Assembly: GCA_913060495.1 (NCBI GenBank)
Contig: CAJXRP010000012.1
Span: forward strand, 68,092 to 103,530
Direction: 5' to 3'
Length of the DNA: 35,439 nt
From: an uncultured Gammaproteobacteria bacterium
GTDB taxonomy: Bacteria; Pseudomonadota; Gammaproteobacteria; Pseudomonadales; Pseudohongiellaceae
Part shown: positions 9,641 to 18,345 of the stretch, in pieces
How the letters are laid out: every line of letters starts with the position of its first letter
Numbering within the stretch: the first letter of the stretch is position 1
Program-made: the position numbers and the translations under genes
The notes under the pieces: generated by a model
The model's input: the letters and a program-made list of their open reading frames with translations, nothing else
Database searches by the model: none
What the model was told of the DNA's origin: nothing

Positions 9641-9729
9641 AGATACGCCCTTGCGGCTGGCCTAAGGCATTCGCAATAGACGTATCTGAAAACAATAAAT
9701 GGCGCTAGCTGGCGGTCTAAAGCGAGCGC
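9641..9729. repeat. Pair of related stem-loop sequences between tgt and yajC
   Basis: The first element (9641-9687) has nested perfect arms: AGATACG/CGTATCT outside, TTGCG/CGCAA inside, and GCC/GGC at the tip (9660-9668). The second (9702-9729) has arms GCGCT (9702-9706) and AGCGC (9725-9729). The two share words in the same order (GCTGGC, CTAA, then CGCAATA at 9672-9678 and 9727-9733), so they look like diverged copies. They could be REP-like repeats, or leader structures controlling yajC-secDF. No U-tract follows either. Confidence 0.45.
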
Positions 9730-9817
9730 AATAATCGATATAAGAAGTGCATTAAAGCCGGTACAATTCCCAGCTTTTCTGCCTTATCGGATACTTAATT
9801 CCTTGAGAGAGTCAATT

Positions 9818-10144
9818 ATGAATTTTATCTTCCCGACAGCCTATGCCCAAGAAGCCGCGGGGCAACCCTCGATGACTTATAACCTGATTCTTTTCGGCGG
9901 CATGTTTGTGCTGTTCTATCTGATCTTGTGGCGCCCGCAGTCGAAGCGTGCAAAAGAACATAAGGATCTTATTACCAGCGTCTCTAAAGGAGATGAGGTA
10001 ATGACATCAGGTGGACTGATGGGCAAGGTTACTAAAGTAAACGAAGATTATATTGCCGTTGAAGTCGCGCAAAATGTAGAGCTTAAATTGCAAAAATCTT
10101 CAGTCGCCGCAGTTCTGCCAAAAGGCACAATTAGTCAGATCTAG
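9818..10144 (+). CDS. yajC: Sec translocon accessory protein YajC
   Basis: A 108-residue inner-membrane protein. A short N-terminus is followed by one membrane helix (about 25-42, ending in LILWRPQ) and a cytoplasmic domain with the family block SKGDEVMTSGGLMGKV. YajC associates with SecDF and SecYEG and helps protein export. The ATG at 9818 is preferred to a TTG at 9803; GAGAG lies about eight bases upstream. secD begins 64 bases downstream, the standard order. Confidence 0.96.
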   Translation: MNFIFPTAYAQEAAGQPSMTYNLILFGGMFVLFYLILWRPQSKRAKEHKDLITSVSKGDEVMTSGGLMGKVTKVNEDYIAVEVAQNVELKLQKSSVAAVLPKGTISQI

Positions 10145-10208
10145 TTGCGTCGGAAATTAGTCGAACGCGTTTACCCACCGACGATAAAGAGCTAGCTGGT
10201 AGCACAAT

Positions 10209-12104
10209 ATGTTAAATAAATACCCGGCCTGGAAAAACATTCTCATTCTTATAGTGGTTCTCTTGGGATTTCTCTATTCCTTGCCAAACCTCTATCCAGA
10301 TGATCCTGCCCTGCAGATTTCTCATGAGCTCACCGAGTTGAGCGAGGGAGATATGCCAATCATTACTTCGGCATTGGAAGCGGCGGAGGTCGATTTCTTT
10401 GGTGAAGAATTAAATAGCGAGAGCATTCGCATTCGCCTAAGTAATCTTGATGATCAGTTACGCGCGAAAACAGCTATAGAAGAGGCCTTGGGGGACAGCT
10501 ATATCGTGGCATTGAATCTTGCCCCCACTACGCCAGGCTGGTTGCAGGCCATAGGTGCCGGCAAGATGAACCTTGGTCTAGACTTACAGGGTGGAGTGCA
10601 CTTTCTTATGGAAGTGGATATGGAAGCCGCGCTGAATCGTCGTATGGAAGACAACTTAAGCAACGTTAGAACTATATTAAGAGAACAAAGGATTCGCAGT
10701 CGCGGTTTGAATCTGATTTCTAACTTCCATCTAGAAGTGCGCTTTGCGAATACCGATGATCGCAGTCAGGCTAGATCTGAGCTGGTTGATATCTTTCCGG
10801 AATTGCAATTTCAAAATCGCGAAGCAGAAGGCGTATTCATTTTAGATATGCGTATGACTCCAGCTACCGCGCTGCAGATTCAAAATGATACCTTGCAGGC
10901 GAATAGAACTACTCTGTTGAATCGTGTTGACACACTAGGCGTATCGGAACCAACTGTGCAGCAACAGGGCTCGGACCGAATAGTAGTGGAATTGCCTGGC
11001 ATGCAAGATCCAGCACAGGCAATCCGTATCCTGCAGCGAATCGCCACATTGGAGATTCACCTGGAAGCCGAGTTAGGTGCGCCGAGCTTAAGTTACGAGA
11101 CTTATAACTACGAAGGCATTCCCGTCAACGTTGACAATGACGTGGTCCTGCAGGGCGATCGTATAAGCAATGCGGTTTATCAGCTAGATCAGAATAGCCA
11201 GCCTTCGGTGGTGTTGAGCCTCGATGCGCAGGGCGGCAATCAAATGAACCGTGCGACACGCGACAACGTTGGCCGGATGATGGATATTCTTCTGATTGAG
11301 ACTAAATCGCGCACTATTACTTCAGTGAATGAAGAAGGTGAGGAAGTTGAAGAAATTGAGTTCTACGAAGATAAAGAGCTCATTATGCACGCGACCATCA
11401 TACAGGCGTTAGGCAGACAGTTTAGTGTCACCGGCTTGACTCCGCGTGAGGCAAGCGATCTGGCTCCATTGATTCGTTCGGGCTCCCTCGCAGCTCCTAT
11501 GACAATTGTTGAGCAATCGGTTATCGGGCCATCAATGGGTCAAGAAAATCTTGATCAAGGTTTGTTAGGCGTGCAAGTAGCTGCCGGCCTCGTTGTTATT
11601 TTTATGCTTATCTACTACCGAGCTTTTGGTATGGCGGCGAATGCTGCACTCATCATGAATATCCTGATGATCGTAGCGGTAATGTCTTCGATTATTCCGG
11701 CGACACTGACGCTGCCGGGCATTGTAGGTATCGTTCTCACAGTGGGCATGGCAGTTGATGCGAATGTGCTCATCTTCACGAGGATACGTGAGGAATTGGG
11801 GGCTGGTGCGCCGCCGCAACAGGCTATCGATGCGGGATATAACCGAGCATTCACTACTATTATCGATGCGAACCTGACCACCTTCTTAGTAGCAGCGGTA
11901 CTCTACACGATCGGCACAGGACCAGTGCGCGGATTCGCAATCACCCTGATGATAGGGATTATTACTTCTATGTTCACTGCCATCGTTGGTACGCGAGCGA
12001 TTGTGAATTTGATCTACGGTGGCAAGTCTGTGAAGACACTCTCCATTGGAAAATATAGAAAAAAGGCCACGCAGGACGATCTGAGCATAGCGGCGGGAAA
12101 ATAG
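10209..12104 (+). CDS. secD: Protein translocase subunit SecD
   Basis: A 631-residue inner-membrane protein (E. coli SecD has 615). One N-terminal helix (~10-28) is followed by a large periplasmic region starting with LGLDLQGG at 122-129. Five helices at the C-terminus (~450-610) include the family motif AVDANVLIF with Asp517, matching the proton-pathway aspartate Asp519 of E. coli. SecD with SecF uses the proton gradient to pull proteins out of SecYEG on the periplasmic side. A charged insertion around residues 375-390, rich in Glu, makes it slightly longer than the E. coli protein. secF starts six bases later, so the two are surely cotranscribed. Confidence 0.98.
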   Translation: MLNKYPAWKNILILIVVLLGFLYSLPNLYPDDPALQISHELTELSEGDMPIITSALEAAEVDFFGEELNSESIRIRLSNLDDQLRAKTAIEEALGDSYIVALNLAPTTPGWLQAIGAGKMNLGLDLQGGVHFLMEVDMEAALNRRMEDNLSNVRTILREQRIRSRGLNLISNFHLEVRFANTDDRSQARSELVDIFPELQFQNREAEGVFILDMRMTPATALQIQNDTLQANRTTLLNRVDTLGVSEPTVQQQGSDRIVVELPGMQDPAQAIRILQRIATLEIHLEAELGAPSLSYETYNYEGIPVNVDNDVVLQGDRISNAVYQLDQNSQPSVVLSLDAQGGNQMNRATRDNVGRMMDILLIETKSRTITSVNEEGEEVEEIEFYEDKELIMHATIIQALGRQFSVTGLTPREASDLAPLIRSGSLAAPMTIVEQSVIGPSMGQENLDQGLLGVQVAAGLVVIFMLIYYRAFGMAANAALIMNILMIVAVMSSIIPATLTLPGIVGIVLTVGMAVDANVLIFTRIREELGAGAPPQQAIDAGYNRAFTTIIDANLTTFLVAAVLYTIGTGPVRGFAITLMIGIITSMFTAIVGTRAIVNLIYGGKSVKTLSIGKYRKKATQDDLSIAAGK

Positions 12105-12110
12105 ATAAAT

Positions 12111-13064
12111 ATGTTAATGACTGAGAAAGAAATCGATTTTATGGGTGTGCGCAAGTTGGCGGGTGTGGCATCTATTATTCTAGTTATCGTTTCCATCGTA
12201 TCGCTAGCATTCAACTCACTGGAATTTGGTCTGGATTTTACCTCTGGTACTTCGGTGCGCTTGAGCTATTCCGAGCCAGTGGTCGTCGAAGATGTTAATC
12301 AGACGCTGCGTGAGAATGGTTATGAGGATGCGGTGGTCGTAACATTCGGAACCGATAGAGATATTCGAATCCTTCTGCCGGTAGATGAAAATGTCGCGGT
12401 AGGTGAGCAGGCTGCGCAGGCAGTTGTGGTTGGTGAGCTAATTGCAGAGCTGCTACAGAGTGACAGTGGTAGTGAGATCACGCTATTAGGTTCTGACTAC
12501 GTGAGCGCGAAGGTTGGCGGCGAACTAGTTGAGTCTGGGGGCATCGGTATGTTGGTGGCCCTTGCGATTATCATGGTTTACATCGCCATGCGCTTTCAGT
12601 TTAAATTTTCCGTTGGGGCCGTGGTAGCACTCGCGCATGACCTCATAATTACACTAGGGATATTTTCTCTGTTTCGGATCGAGTTCAATCTGAATACATT
12701 GGCTGCGCTATTGGCCATCATTGGTTATTCGTTGAATGACACCATCGTGGTCTCTGACCGTATCCGTGAGAATTTTCGTCGTCTGCGCAAGGGTACACCG
12801 CTTGAGATGGTCAATACGTCTCTGAATCAAACATTATCACGTACGTTGATTACGTCATTGACTACATTGCTGGTGCTCTTTTCCATCCTCTTCATCGGTG
12901 GTGAGTCTACTCAGGGATTTGCAGTGGCGCTTATTATTGGTGTAGTGATCGGTACTTATTCTTCAATTTACATCGCCTCGAATGTCATTCTGTACATGAA
13001 TGTGACCCGCGAAGACTTAATGCTGCCGGTGAAAGAAGGCTCAGATTTGGACGATATACCCTAG
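12111..13064 (+). CDS. secF: Protein translocase subunit SecF
   Basis: A 317-residue partner of SecD with six predicted membrane helices. The first helix (~17-36) runs into GLDFTSGT (40-47), the start of the small periplasmic domain. GYSLNDTIVVSDRIREN begins at 205, and Asp210 is the conserved charged residue of the SecF membrane core. The gene has nearby ATGs at 12111, 12117 and 12141; the first is taken because it leaves the shortest gap after secD, but the second is equally possible. No terminator is visible after the stop. Confidence 0.97.
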   Translation: MLMTEKEIDFMGVRKLAGVASIILVIVSIVSLAFNSLEFGLDFTSGTSVRLSYSEPVVVEDVNQTLRENGYEDAVVVTFGTDRDIRILLPVDENVAVGEQAAQAVVVGELIAELLQSDSGSEITLLGSDYVSAKVGGELVESGGIGMLVALAIIMVYIAMRFQFKFSVGAVVALAHDLIITLGIFSLFRIEFNLNTLAALLAIIGYSLNDTIVVSDRIRENFRRLRKGTPLEMVNTSLNQTLSRTLITSLTTLLVLFSILFIGGESTQGFAVALIIGVVIGTYSSIYIASNVILYMNVTREDLMLPVKEGSDLDDIP

Positions 13065-13124
13065 TAAGGGTTCATAACACGTCGACATTTCCCCGATCTG
13101 GGCAAAGCCTACGATAAATAGCAC

Positions 13125-13153
13125 TTGGCGCTGACCCGCATAATTGCTATGTT
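13125..13153 (+). promoter_or_regulatory. Candidate sigma-70 promoter for the LysM transglycosylase gene
   Basis: TTGGCG (13125-13130) and TATGTT (13148-13153) each match four of six consensus bases and are separated by exactly 17. Transcription would start near 13160, downstream of the first possible start codon at 13144, which favours the start at 13195. Confidence 0.38.
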
Positions 13154-13194
13154 TTAGCCCGTCAAAATCTAAAGTTCATAGAGGGCGATTCAGA

Positions 13195-15432
13195 TTGATT
13201 CACACCGGGCTACAATCTCAGCACACAGAACAATCTCGCTGTAACTGGCGTCTCGCCTTTTCGGTGTTATTGCTGCAATTTTCTCTGTTTTTGCCCTTCA
13301 AATCGCTAGCCCAAGATCCTGCCTTATTTCCCAGACCTGCTGAATTAGAGCCAGCCATAAGCTTCTGGGTGCGTGTATATACTGAAGTCGATACGCAGAG
13401 TGGCTTCCTGCATGATTCACAACATCTAGACGTTATTTATACTGATCTGCGCTTGAACCGCCGTCAGATAGAGGCAAGGCGCAGCCAAATTCAAGAAGAT
13501 CTGCGAGTGCTTGCTAGCGGCAAGCGTGATCAGCTTACAGATACGCAGCGTGAGATTCTCTCCCTCTGGCCTAGCGATGTGGGTAATCAGACCCTGCGTA
13601 CGGCTGCTTCCAATGTGCGCTGGCAGTTAGGGCAGTCGGATAGGTTCCTTGGTGGATTGCAGAGATCGGGCGCCTACCGTCAGCATATAAGAAATGTTAT
13701 ACAAGAGAAGGGTCTTCCTGCAGAGCTTGGTGTGCTTCCTCACGTCGAATCGTCTTTCAACCCCGGTGCATTTTCTAGTGCATCGGCTGCAGGCATGTGG
13801 CAGTTCGGTCGTGCAACAGGTCAGCGTTTCATGCGCATCGATCACATCGTGGATGAGCGAATGGATCCCTATACAGCGACTAATGCTGCTATGAGCTTGC
13901 TTGAATACAATTACAGTGTTCTTGGCACTTGGCCTTTGGCGTTAACTGCTTACAACCACGGTGCAGGTGGAATCGCCAGAGCCGTTCGAGAGACAGGTAC
14001 TACTGATATCGAGAAAATCGTCGCGAATTACAAAGGGCGCTCTTTTGGATTCGCGTCGCGTAATTTTTATGCGCAATTTCTCGCCGTGAATGATGTTGAG
14101 AGAGGTGCCGAAGAGTACTTCGGCGATGTGCGTTTTAATTCAGCGCCTAGTTTCAGAGAAGTCCAAACCGATGCCTTTATCGATGCCGAAGTATTTGCCA
14201 GTTCGGTCGGCATCAGTCTGGAGCAATTGCGTGCGGACAATCGCGCTCTGCGACCTGTGGTATGGGAGGGGAACAAGAGAATTCCTCAGGGCTTTCGGGT
14301 CAAGGTGCGAGCAGAAGTTGTTCCTACTGGCGATATCTTAGCGATGGTGCCTGCGGATTTTAAGTTTCCTGTACAGACACCTGATATAGCTTATGTAGTT
14401 GAACGTGGGGATAGCCTCTCGGTAATCGCTAGACGCTTCAATACCTCAGTGACCAGGCTTGCCGCGCTGAATCAGCTACAGAGTAGAAATAGGATTCAAA
14501 TTGGTCAGCGTCTCTTGCTTCCTCAGGACAGTAGCCAACAGACTTCGATTGCAGCTGCTGTTTCGAAAGATGGATCATACACAGTGCGCAGAGGTGATAC
14601 GGTTTCACTAATCGCGGCGCGCTATGGCGTTACCGAGCGAGCGCTATTGGGTGTGAATGGTATTCAAGACCCACATAGAATTTATCCAGGGCAGCAGCTA
14701 ACGATGCCTGGGCAAGGGGATGCCGGGATTCAGCTAGCAGGGGCGGACGCTACTATTACTCCAGTGCCAGCTCAACTAGCAGAAGAAGCCAGTCCGCGCA
14801 CGGAGCCTGTGAGTGAGACGCCGACATCAGTTGCTGAAGAAGTAGAGCAGCTTACACTGGTGCGTCTGCCTCCCGCTGCGGTCTTACCGGACAATCAAGA
14901 ATTAGACGCCCCAGTTACTGTTGAAGAGAGCACGGCTGAGGCTTTAGACCCTGTGATAGACGTTAGTGCGAGTAACGAGCAACTTGTTGAAAATCTGTCT
15001 GCAGACCCCTCGGATTACACAGTAGCGAGTAACAATACGGTTGAAGTTCAGGCATCGGAAACGCTGGGGCATTTAGCCGAGTGGTTAGGTATTCGTGCCT
15101 GGGATGTGCGCCGTCTAAACAACATGGCATTTGGCGACCCCGTCATTGTGGGTAAGCGTTTGTCTCTGGATTTCTCCCGTGTGAACATTGCGGAATTCGA
15201 GCTTAAGCGTCGCGAATTTCATTCGACTTTGCAGCAAGAGTTTTTCAGCAATTACCGCATCCAAGGTGTCGAGCAGTATGAGATCAAGCGTAACGATAAT
15301 ATTAGCGCTATAGCGAGAAATCGCTATTCCACTCCCATTTGGCTAGTGCGGCAGTACAATCCCGGGCTGGATTTCAATCGCATACAAATTGGCCAGCAAA
15401 TAGCCTTTCCACTCGTAGAGCAATCAGAGTAG
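13195..15432 (+). CDS. mltD: MltD-like membrane-bound lytic murein transglycosylase with LysM domains
   Basis: A 745-residue envelope enzyme that cleaves peptidoglycan glycan strands to 1,6-anhydro ends. After a signal peptide (hydrophobic ~22-37, ending SLAQ) comes a goose-lysozyme-type SLT domain. Its catalytic Glu185 sits in LPHVESSFNP, and GMWQF and AYNHGAGG follow. Two clear LysM wall-binding modules lie at ~400-443 and ~462-505, with two weaker ones at ~614-664 and ~695-739. E. coli MltD has 452 residues and two LysM, so this is a long form with an acidic linker (~510-610). No ATG is available. TTG at 13195 has AGAGGG nine bases upstream and is chosen; TTG at 13144 would add 17 residues. 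I see no lipobox cysteine. Confidence 0.9.
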   Translation: MIHTGLQSQHTEQSRCNWRLAFSVLLLQFSLFLPFKSLAQDPALFPRPAELEPAISFWVRVYTEVDTQSGFLHDSQHLDVIYTDLRLNRRQIEARRSQIQEDLRVLASGKRDQLTDTQREILSLWPSDVGNQTLRTAASNVRWQLGQSDRFLGGLQRSGAYRQHIRNVIQEKGLPAELGVLPHVESSFNPGAFSSASAAGMWQFGRATGQRFMRIDHIVDERMDPYTATNAAMSLLEYNYSVLGTWPLALTAYNHGAGGIARAVRETGTTDIEKIVANYKGRSFGFASRNFYAQFLAVNDVERGAEEYFGDVRFNSAPSFREVQTDAFIDAEVFASSVGISLEQLRADNRALRPVVWEGNKRIPQGFRVKVRAEVVPTGDILAMVPADFKFPVQTPDIAYVVERGDSLSVIARRFNTSVTRLAALNQLQSRNRIQIGQRLLLPQDSSQQTSIAAAVSKDGSYTVRRGDTVSLIAARYGVTERALLGVNGIQDPHRIYPGQQLTMPGQGDAGIQLAGADATITPVPAQLAEEASPRTEPVSETPTSVAEEVEQLTLVRLPPAAVLPDNQELDAPVTVEESTAEALDPVIDVSASNEQLVENLSADPSDYTVASNNTVEVQASETLGHLAEWLGIRAWDVRRLNNMAFGDPVIVGKRLSLDFSRVNIAEFELKRREFHSTLQQEFFSNYRIQGVEQYEIKRNDNISAIARNRYSTPIWLVRQYNPGLDFNRIQIGQQIAFPLVEQSE

Positions 15433-15445
15433 TCCTCGACTCCTT

Positions 15446-16603
15446 TTAGCCTTGAACGAGTCTTTCCAGTAGTTGCGCATACTTGGGCCGAAGTACTTTC
15501 TGAGAGAAGTTGTCTAGAAGGACTCTTGGAAGCGCATTACCCTTGGCCAGCATTCTCTGCCAATTTTCGAGTCGTTGAAGAATGCCCGCACAATTCACTT
15601 TGTCTTCGTTATTTCCATTAAAGGGGTAGAGGCACTCAGCGTCGATGTATTCTGGATAGACCAATGCATCGGGCACAAGAGGCGTGCAGCCTAATGAGCA
15701 GGCTTCCTGTATAGCTAGACCCTGAAAATCATGTAGAGCAGTGGAGAGCACGACGTCACAGCGCCTAAGCAGGTCTATATAGCTCTCACGGTTCTCGATG
15801 AAACCGAAGCTACCCTGATCGATGGCAAGATCCGCCGCATGTTGCTCTAGGTAGGTCGCTATCTTGTCAAATTCTGTGGGGAAAGATCTGAATTGCTGTC
15901 CTACGACATGGAGTCTGATCGGCAGTTGCTGTGCAAGAATTGTCTCGGCTAGTTGCAGCAGTAGTTTTGGTCCTTTGTCATATTCCCAGCGATGATTCCA
16001 AACTACATCGAGTATTGGATTGGGATTTTTCGTTGTTGGCGCGGTTGCTTGTAACTGGAATTCTTCCAAGGGAACTGGGATAACCTCGCTCTTTTCAATT
16101 TTCTCCAATAGTTCCGGTGACAATTGGTCCGGTAACCTTTTAAGTAATTGCTTGGCACCATGCAGGAACGTGGATCGGTTGTAATCGCTGTTGAAAGCGA
16201 TTGCGTCCGCACACAGCGCTGAATAGAGAGGAACCAGTTGTGGTTCGACGTTGTGGCTTCGCTGGCTTTCGCCCAATGGATAGACAAATTGATTCTCATG
16301 GAAATAAAGCAGGGTGGGCAATTTTGCGATACGAGGTATGAACCCGCGAAGACTTGCTAGATCAACCATTGAGGTGGCGATGAGCAGGTCGTAATCCTGA
16401 TTGAGTCGGTCTTTTTCGTTTAGAGCCCATTGCAAACTATTGCCTCTTATCCGCCAGTTAAAGTGGCGTGGCGGCAACACGAGTTGAGTCCAAGTGTGTT
16501 CGGGAAATAATTCGACGAGTCTGCCGCGCCAGATTTTGTGACTCATAGCGTCGTAGGCAGAAAGCAGCAGTATTCGATAATTCGTTAAAGGTTCTTTCAT
16601 CAC
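15446..16603 (-). CDS. GTDC1/QTMAN-type glycosyltransferase, candidate tRNA-queuosine mannosyltransferase
   Basis: A 385-residue protein with an N-terminal DUF3524 domain and a C-terminal GT4-type domain. The N-terminus matches the pattern of human GTDC1: SAYDAMSHK (15-23), LPPRHFNWRIR (43-53), YFHENQFVYP (100-109) and FNSDYN (137-142). The C-terminal domain has NHRWEYDKGP (203-212) and the donor-site EACSLGC (300-306). Human GTDC1 (QTMAN) attaches mannose from GDP-mannose to queuosine in tRNA-Asp. The bacterial function here is inferred, and another acceptor is possible. tgt lies about 6 kb away on the other strand. The start is ATG at 16603 or the adjacent ATG at 16600. The gene converges with the transglycosylase gene, 13 bases apart. 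Confidence 0.82.
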   Translation of the reverse strand: MMKEPLTNYRILLLSAYDAMSHKIWRGRLVELFPEHTWTQLVLPPRHFNWRIRGNSLQWALNEKDRLNQDYDLLIATSMVDLASLRGFIPRIAKLPTLLYFHENQFVYPLGESQRSHNVEPQLVPLYSALCADAIAFNSDYNRSTFLHGAKQLLKRLPDQLSPELLEKIEKSEVIPVPLEEFQLQATAPTTKNPNPILDVVWNHRWEYDKGPKLLLQLAETILAQQLPIRLHVVGQQFRSFPTEFDKIATYLEQHAADLAIDQGSFGFIENRESYIDLLRRCDVVLSTALHDFQGLAIQEACSLGCTPLVPDALVYPEYIDAECLYPFNGNNEDKVNCAGILQRLENWQRMLAKGNALPRVLLDNFSQKVLRPKYAQLLERLVQG

Positions 16604-16624
16604 AATTCAATCGAAGAATAATTC

Positions 16625-16633
16625 TGGCATAAT
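16625..16633 (+). promoter_or_regulatory. Extended -10 promoter candidate for the GST gene
   Basis: TGGCATAAT at 16625-16633 fits an extended -10 element with one mismatch in the hexamer. No good -35 is visible. A start near 16640 would give a leader of about 88 bases containing the hairpins listed next. Confidence 0.35.
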
Positions 16634-16637
16634 TTCC

Positions 16638-16715
16638 GTTCGTAGCTTAGCGTGCGCGAACCAATAAGTCTGTCGCATCGCGGCAGACATTTAACAATCG
16701 GTCAGCGGATGCGAC
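16638..16715 (+). promoter_or_regulatory. Structured leader with alternative hairpins upstream of the GST gene
   Basis: Three pairings can form. GTTCG (16638-16642) pairs with CGAAC (16657-16661). GTCTGTCGC (16668-16676) pairs with GCGGCAGAC (16680-16688) around an ATC triloop, nine pairs with one T-G wobble. GTCGCATC (16672-16679) pairs perfectly with GATGCGAC (16708-16715), just before the ribosome site. The last two share bases and exclude each other, the layout expected of an attenuator or ligand-responsive leader. Function is not established. Confidence 0.35.
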
Positions 16716-16727
16716 CTCGGGGGAACA

Positions 16728-17357
16728 ATGACAATTAAACTACACGGCATGACCTATAGTAACTATTACAATATGGTTAAGGCCATCATGATAGAAAAAG
16801 GTATGGATTTCGAGGAAGTTCATGTGCTGCCAAATCAGGAATCGGAATTCTTGATTAAGAGCCCGATGGGAAAAGTGCCTTGCCTTGAGACCGAGCAAGG
16901 CTTCCTGACTGAGACAGGGGTGATGATCGATTATATAGATAGCCTGGAAATTGGGCCTTCACTCTATCCAGAAGATCCTTTTGCCCGTGCCAAGGTTAAG
17001 GAGTTGATTAGACACCTAGAGCTATACATTGAATTACCTGCGCGACGCTTATATGGCGATGTGTTCTTCGGCAATCCGGCTACCCAAGAGCTTAAAGATC
17101 AGATTAAGAGTCAGCTGGAGAAGGGGTTCGCATCGCTAGAGAAGCTGGCGAAGTTTGACCCGTATTTGGCTGGGAAAGAATTGAGTTACGCGGATTTTTA
17201 TTATCGATTTAGCGTAGGCCTGGCAACCATAGTGTGTAAGAAGGCGCTAGATTGGAATGCCTTGAGCGAGTTAGCAAACATTAAGTCGCTAATGGATCTG
17301 ATGGGTGAGCGTGAATCGATTCAGCAGGTGTTGGCAGATCAGGCGCGAAACGCCTGA
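16728..17357 (+). CDS. Glutathione S-transferase family protein
   Basis: A 209-residue cytosolic protein of typical GST length. The N-terminal thioredoxin-like domain (1-78) carries a cis-proline in KVPCLE and the glutathione-binding motif ETGVMIDYID, in place of the commoner ES-AI. Tyr or Ser residues in MTYSNYYN (8-15) are candidates for activating the thiol. Residues ~88-205 form the all-helical substrate domain, with YLAGKELSYADFYY fitting the conserved core. The class and substrate cannot be told. A strong ribosome site, GGGGGA, precedes the ATG. The stop codon lies inside a perfect terminator-like hairpin. Confidence 0.88.
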   Translation: MTIKLHGMTYSNYYNMVKAIMIEKGMDFEEVHVLPNQESEFLIKSPMGKVPCLETEQGFLTETGVMIDYIDSLEIGPSLYPEDPFARAKVKELIRHLELYIELPARRLYGDVFFGNPATQELKDQIKSQLEKGFASLEKLAKFDPYLAGKELSYADFYYRFSVGLATIVCKKALDWNALSELANIKSLMDLMGERESIQQVLADQARNA

Positions 17358-17359
17358 TC
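17337..17359. terminator. Terminator-like hairpin over the GST stop codon
   Basis: Arms GATCAGGCG (17337-17345) and CGCCTGATC (17351-17359) are a perfect nine-base inverted repeat around CGAAA. It includes the TGA stop (17355-17357) and is followed eight bases later by a short T-run (CCAATTTT). It lies between convergent genes and may serve both. Confidence 0.55.
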
Positions 17360-17381
17360 CGTCCAATTTTAGCAAAGTAGG

Positions 17382-18254
17382 CTAGCGGTGAGGTGTTCTC
17401 TCGAGAATGCCTGCATTGCTGCCCATATCGAGGATGGTCTCGATGTTTTCTTCGATATCCTCAACTGATGCACCCAGCCCGAGGTCGACGCCAACATTCT
17501 CTCTGACGTCTGCAGAGTAGTAGCGTCCGCCTGCTGCCTGAATGATACGGCCATTGGGAGCCTTCTCCGAGCAGAGGTAGACCACTGCTGGTGTTACCAG
17601 CTCTGGTGCAAGCTTCTCTGCGCTGTCTTCGAAGCCCGGCAACTCAACTGTCATTCTTGTCGCGGCGATAGGAGCGATAGCATTGGTGAATACATTGTAC
17701 TTGGCACCTTCGAAACGAAGCGTATTCATAAATCCAACTAGGCCTAGTTTTGCGGCGCCGTAGTTTGCCTGGCCAAAATTTCCAAATAGACCGGAAGTGG
17801 ACGTAGTCATAACGATGCGGCCGTACTTTTGCTCAACCATTATCGGCCAAACACACTTTGTTGCATTGAGGCTGCCAGTCAGATGAACATCAATGACGGC
17901 ATGCCAGTTCTCGAGTTCAAGTTTGGAGAAGGTCTTGTCTCTTAGGATGCCGGCATTGTTAACCAAAATATCGATACGGCCCCATTTCGCAACGGTTTCA
18001 TCAACCATAGCCTGCACCGCCTCGAAATCGGTAACCGATGCATCGTTTGATATTGCTGTGCCGCCGTTATCGCGAATTTCCTGTGCAACCTGTTCAGCTG
18101 CTGAGGAGGAGCCTCCGCTGCCATCTACCGAGCCACCTAGATCGTTGACTACGACTTTTGCGCCGCGTCGACCCAGCTCTAGGGCGTGCTGCTTGCCTAA
18201 TCCGCCACCCGCACCCGTTACAATCGCAACCTGACCTTCGAAATTGATTTTCAT
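17382..18254 (-). CDS. Short-chain dehydrogenase/reductase, (3R)-hydroxyacyl-CoA dehydrogenase-like
   Basis: A 290-residue classical SDR. The cofactor loop is TGAGGGLG at 13-20, followed by VVVNDLGG (34-41), then NNAG at 99-102. The catalytic residues are Ser152, Tyr165 and Lys169 (YGAAK). The NDLGG with a glycine/serine-rich insertion (GSGGSSSAAEQV), and NFGQANYGAAK, are typical of the dehydrogenase domain of peroxisomal multifunctional enzyme type 2 and its bacterial single-domain relatives. These oxidise (3R)-hydroxyacyl-CoA with NAD. ATG at 18254 has GGAGA at good spacing; the longer frame from 18296 adds an Arg-rich tail that is unlikely. With the acyl-CoA dehydrogenase it suggests acyl-CoA breakdown, though the genes are unlinked. 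Confidence 0.92.
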   Translation of the reverse strand: MKINFEGQVAIVTGAGGGLGKQHALELGRRGAKVVVNDLGGSVDGSGGSSSAAEQVAQEIRDNGGTAISNDASVTDFEAVQAMVDETVAKWGRIDILVNNAGILRDKTFSKLELENWHAVIDVHLTGSLNATKCVWPIMVEQKYGRIVMTTSTSGLFGNFGQANYGAAKLGLVGFMNTLRFEGAKYNVFTNAIAPIAATRMTVELPGFEDSAEKLAPELVTPAVVYLCSEKAPNGRIIQAAGGRYYSADVRENVGVDLGLGASVEDIEENIETILDMGSNAGILERTPHR

Positions 18255-18345
18255 ACGTCTTCTCCTGCTATTACTGAATCGACTGTGCCCGCCCATTTCT
18301 CATAGGTTCCATCAGCGGGCTATTTCAAATGTGGGCAGGATTCTA

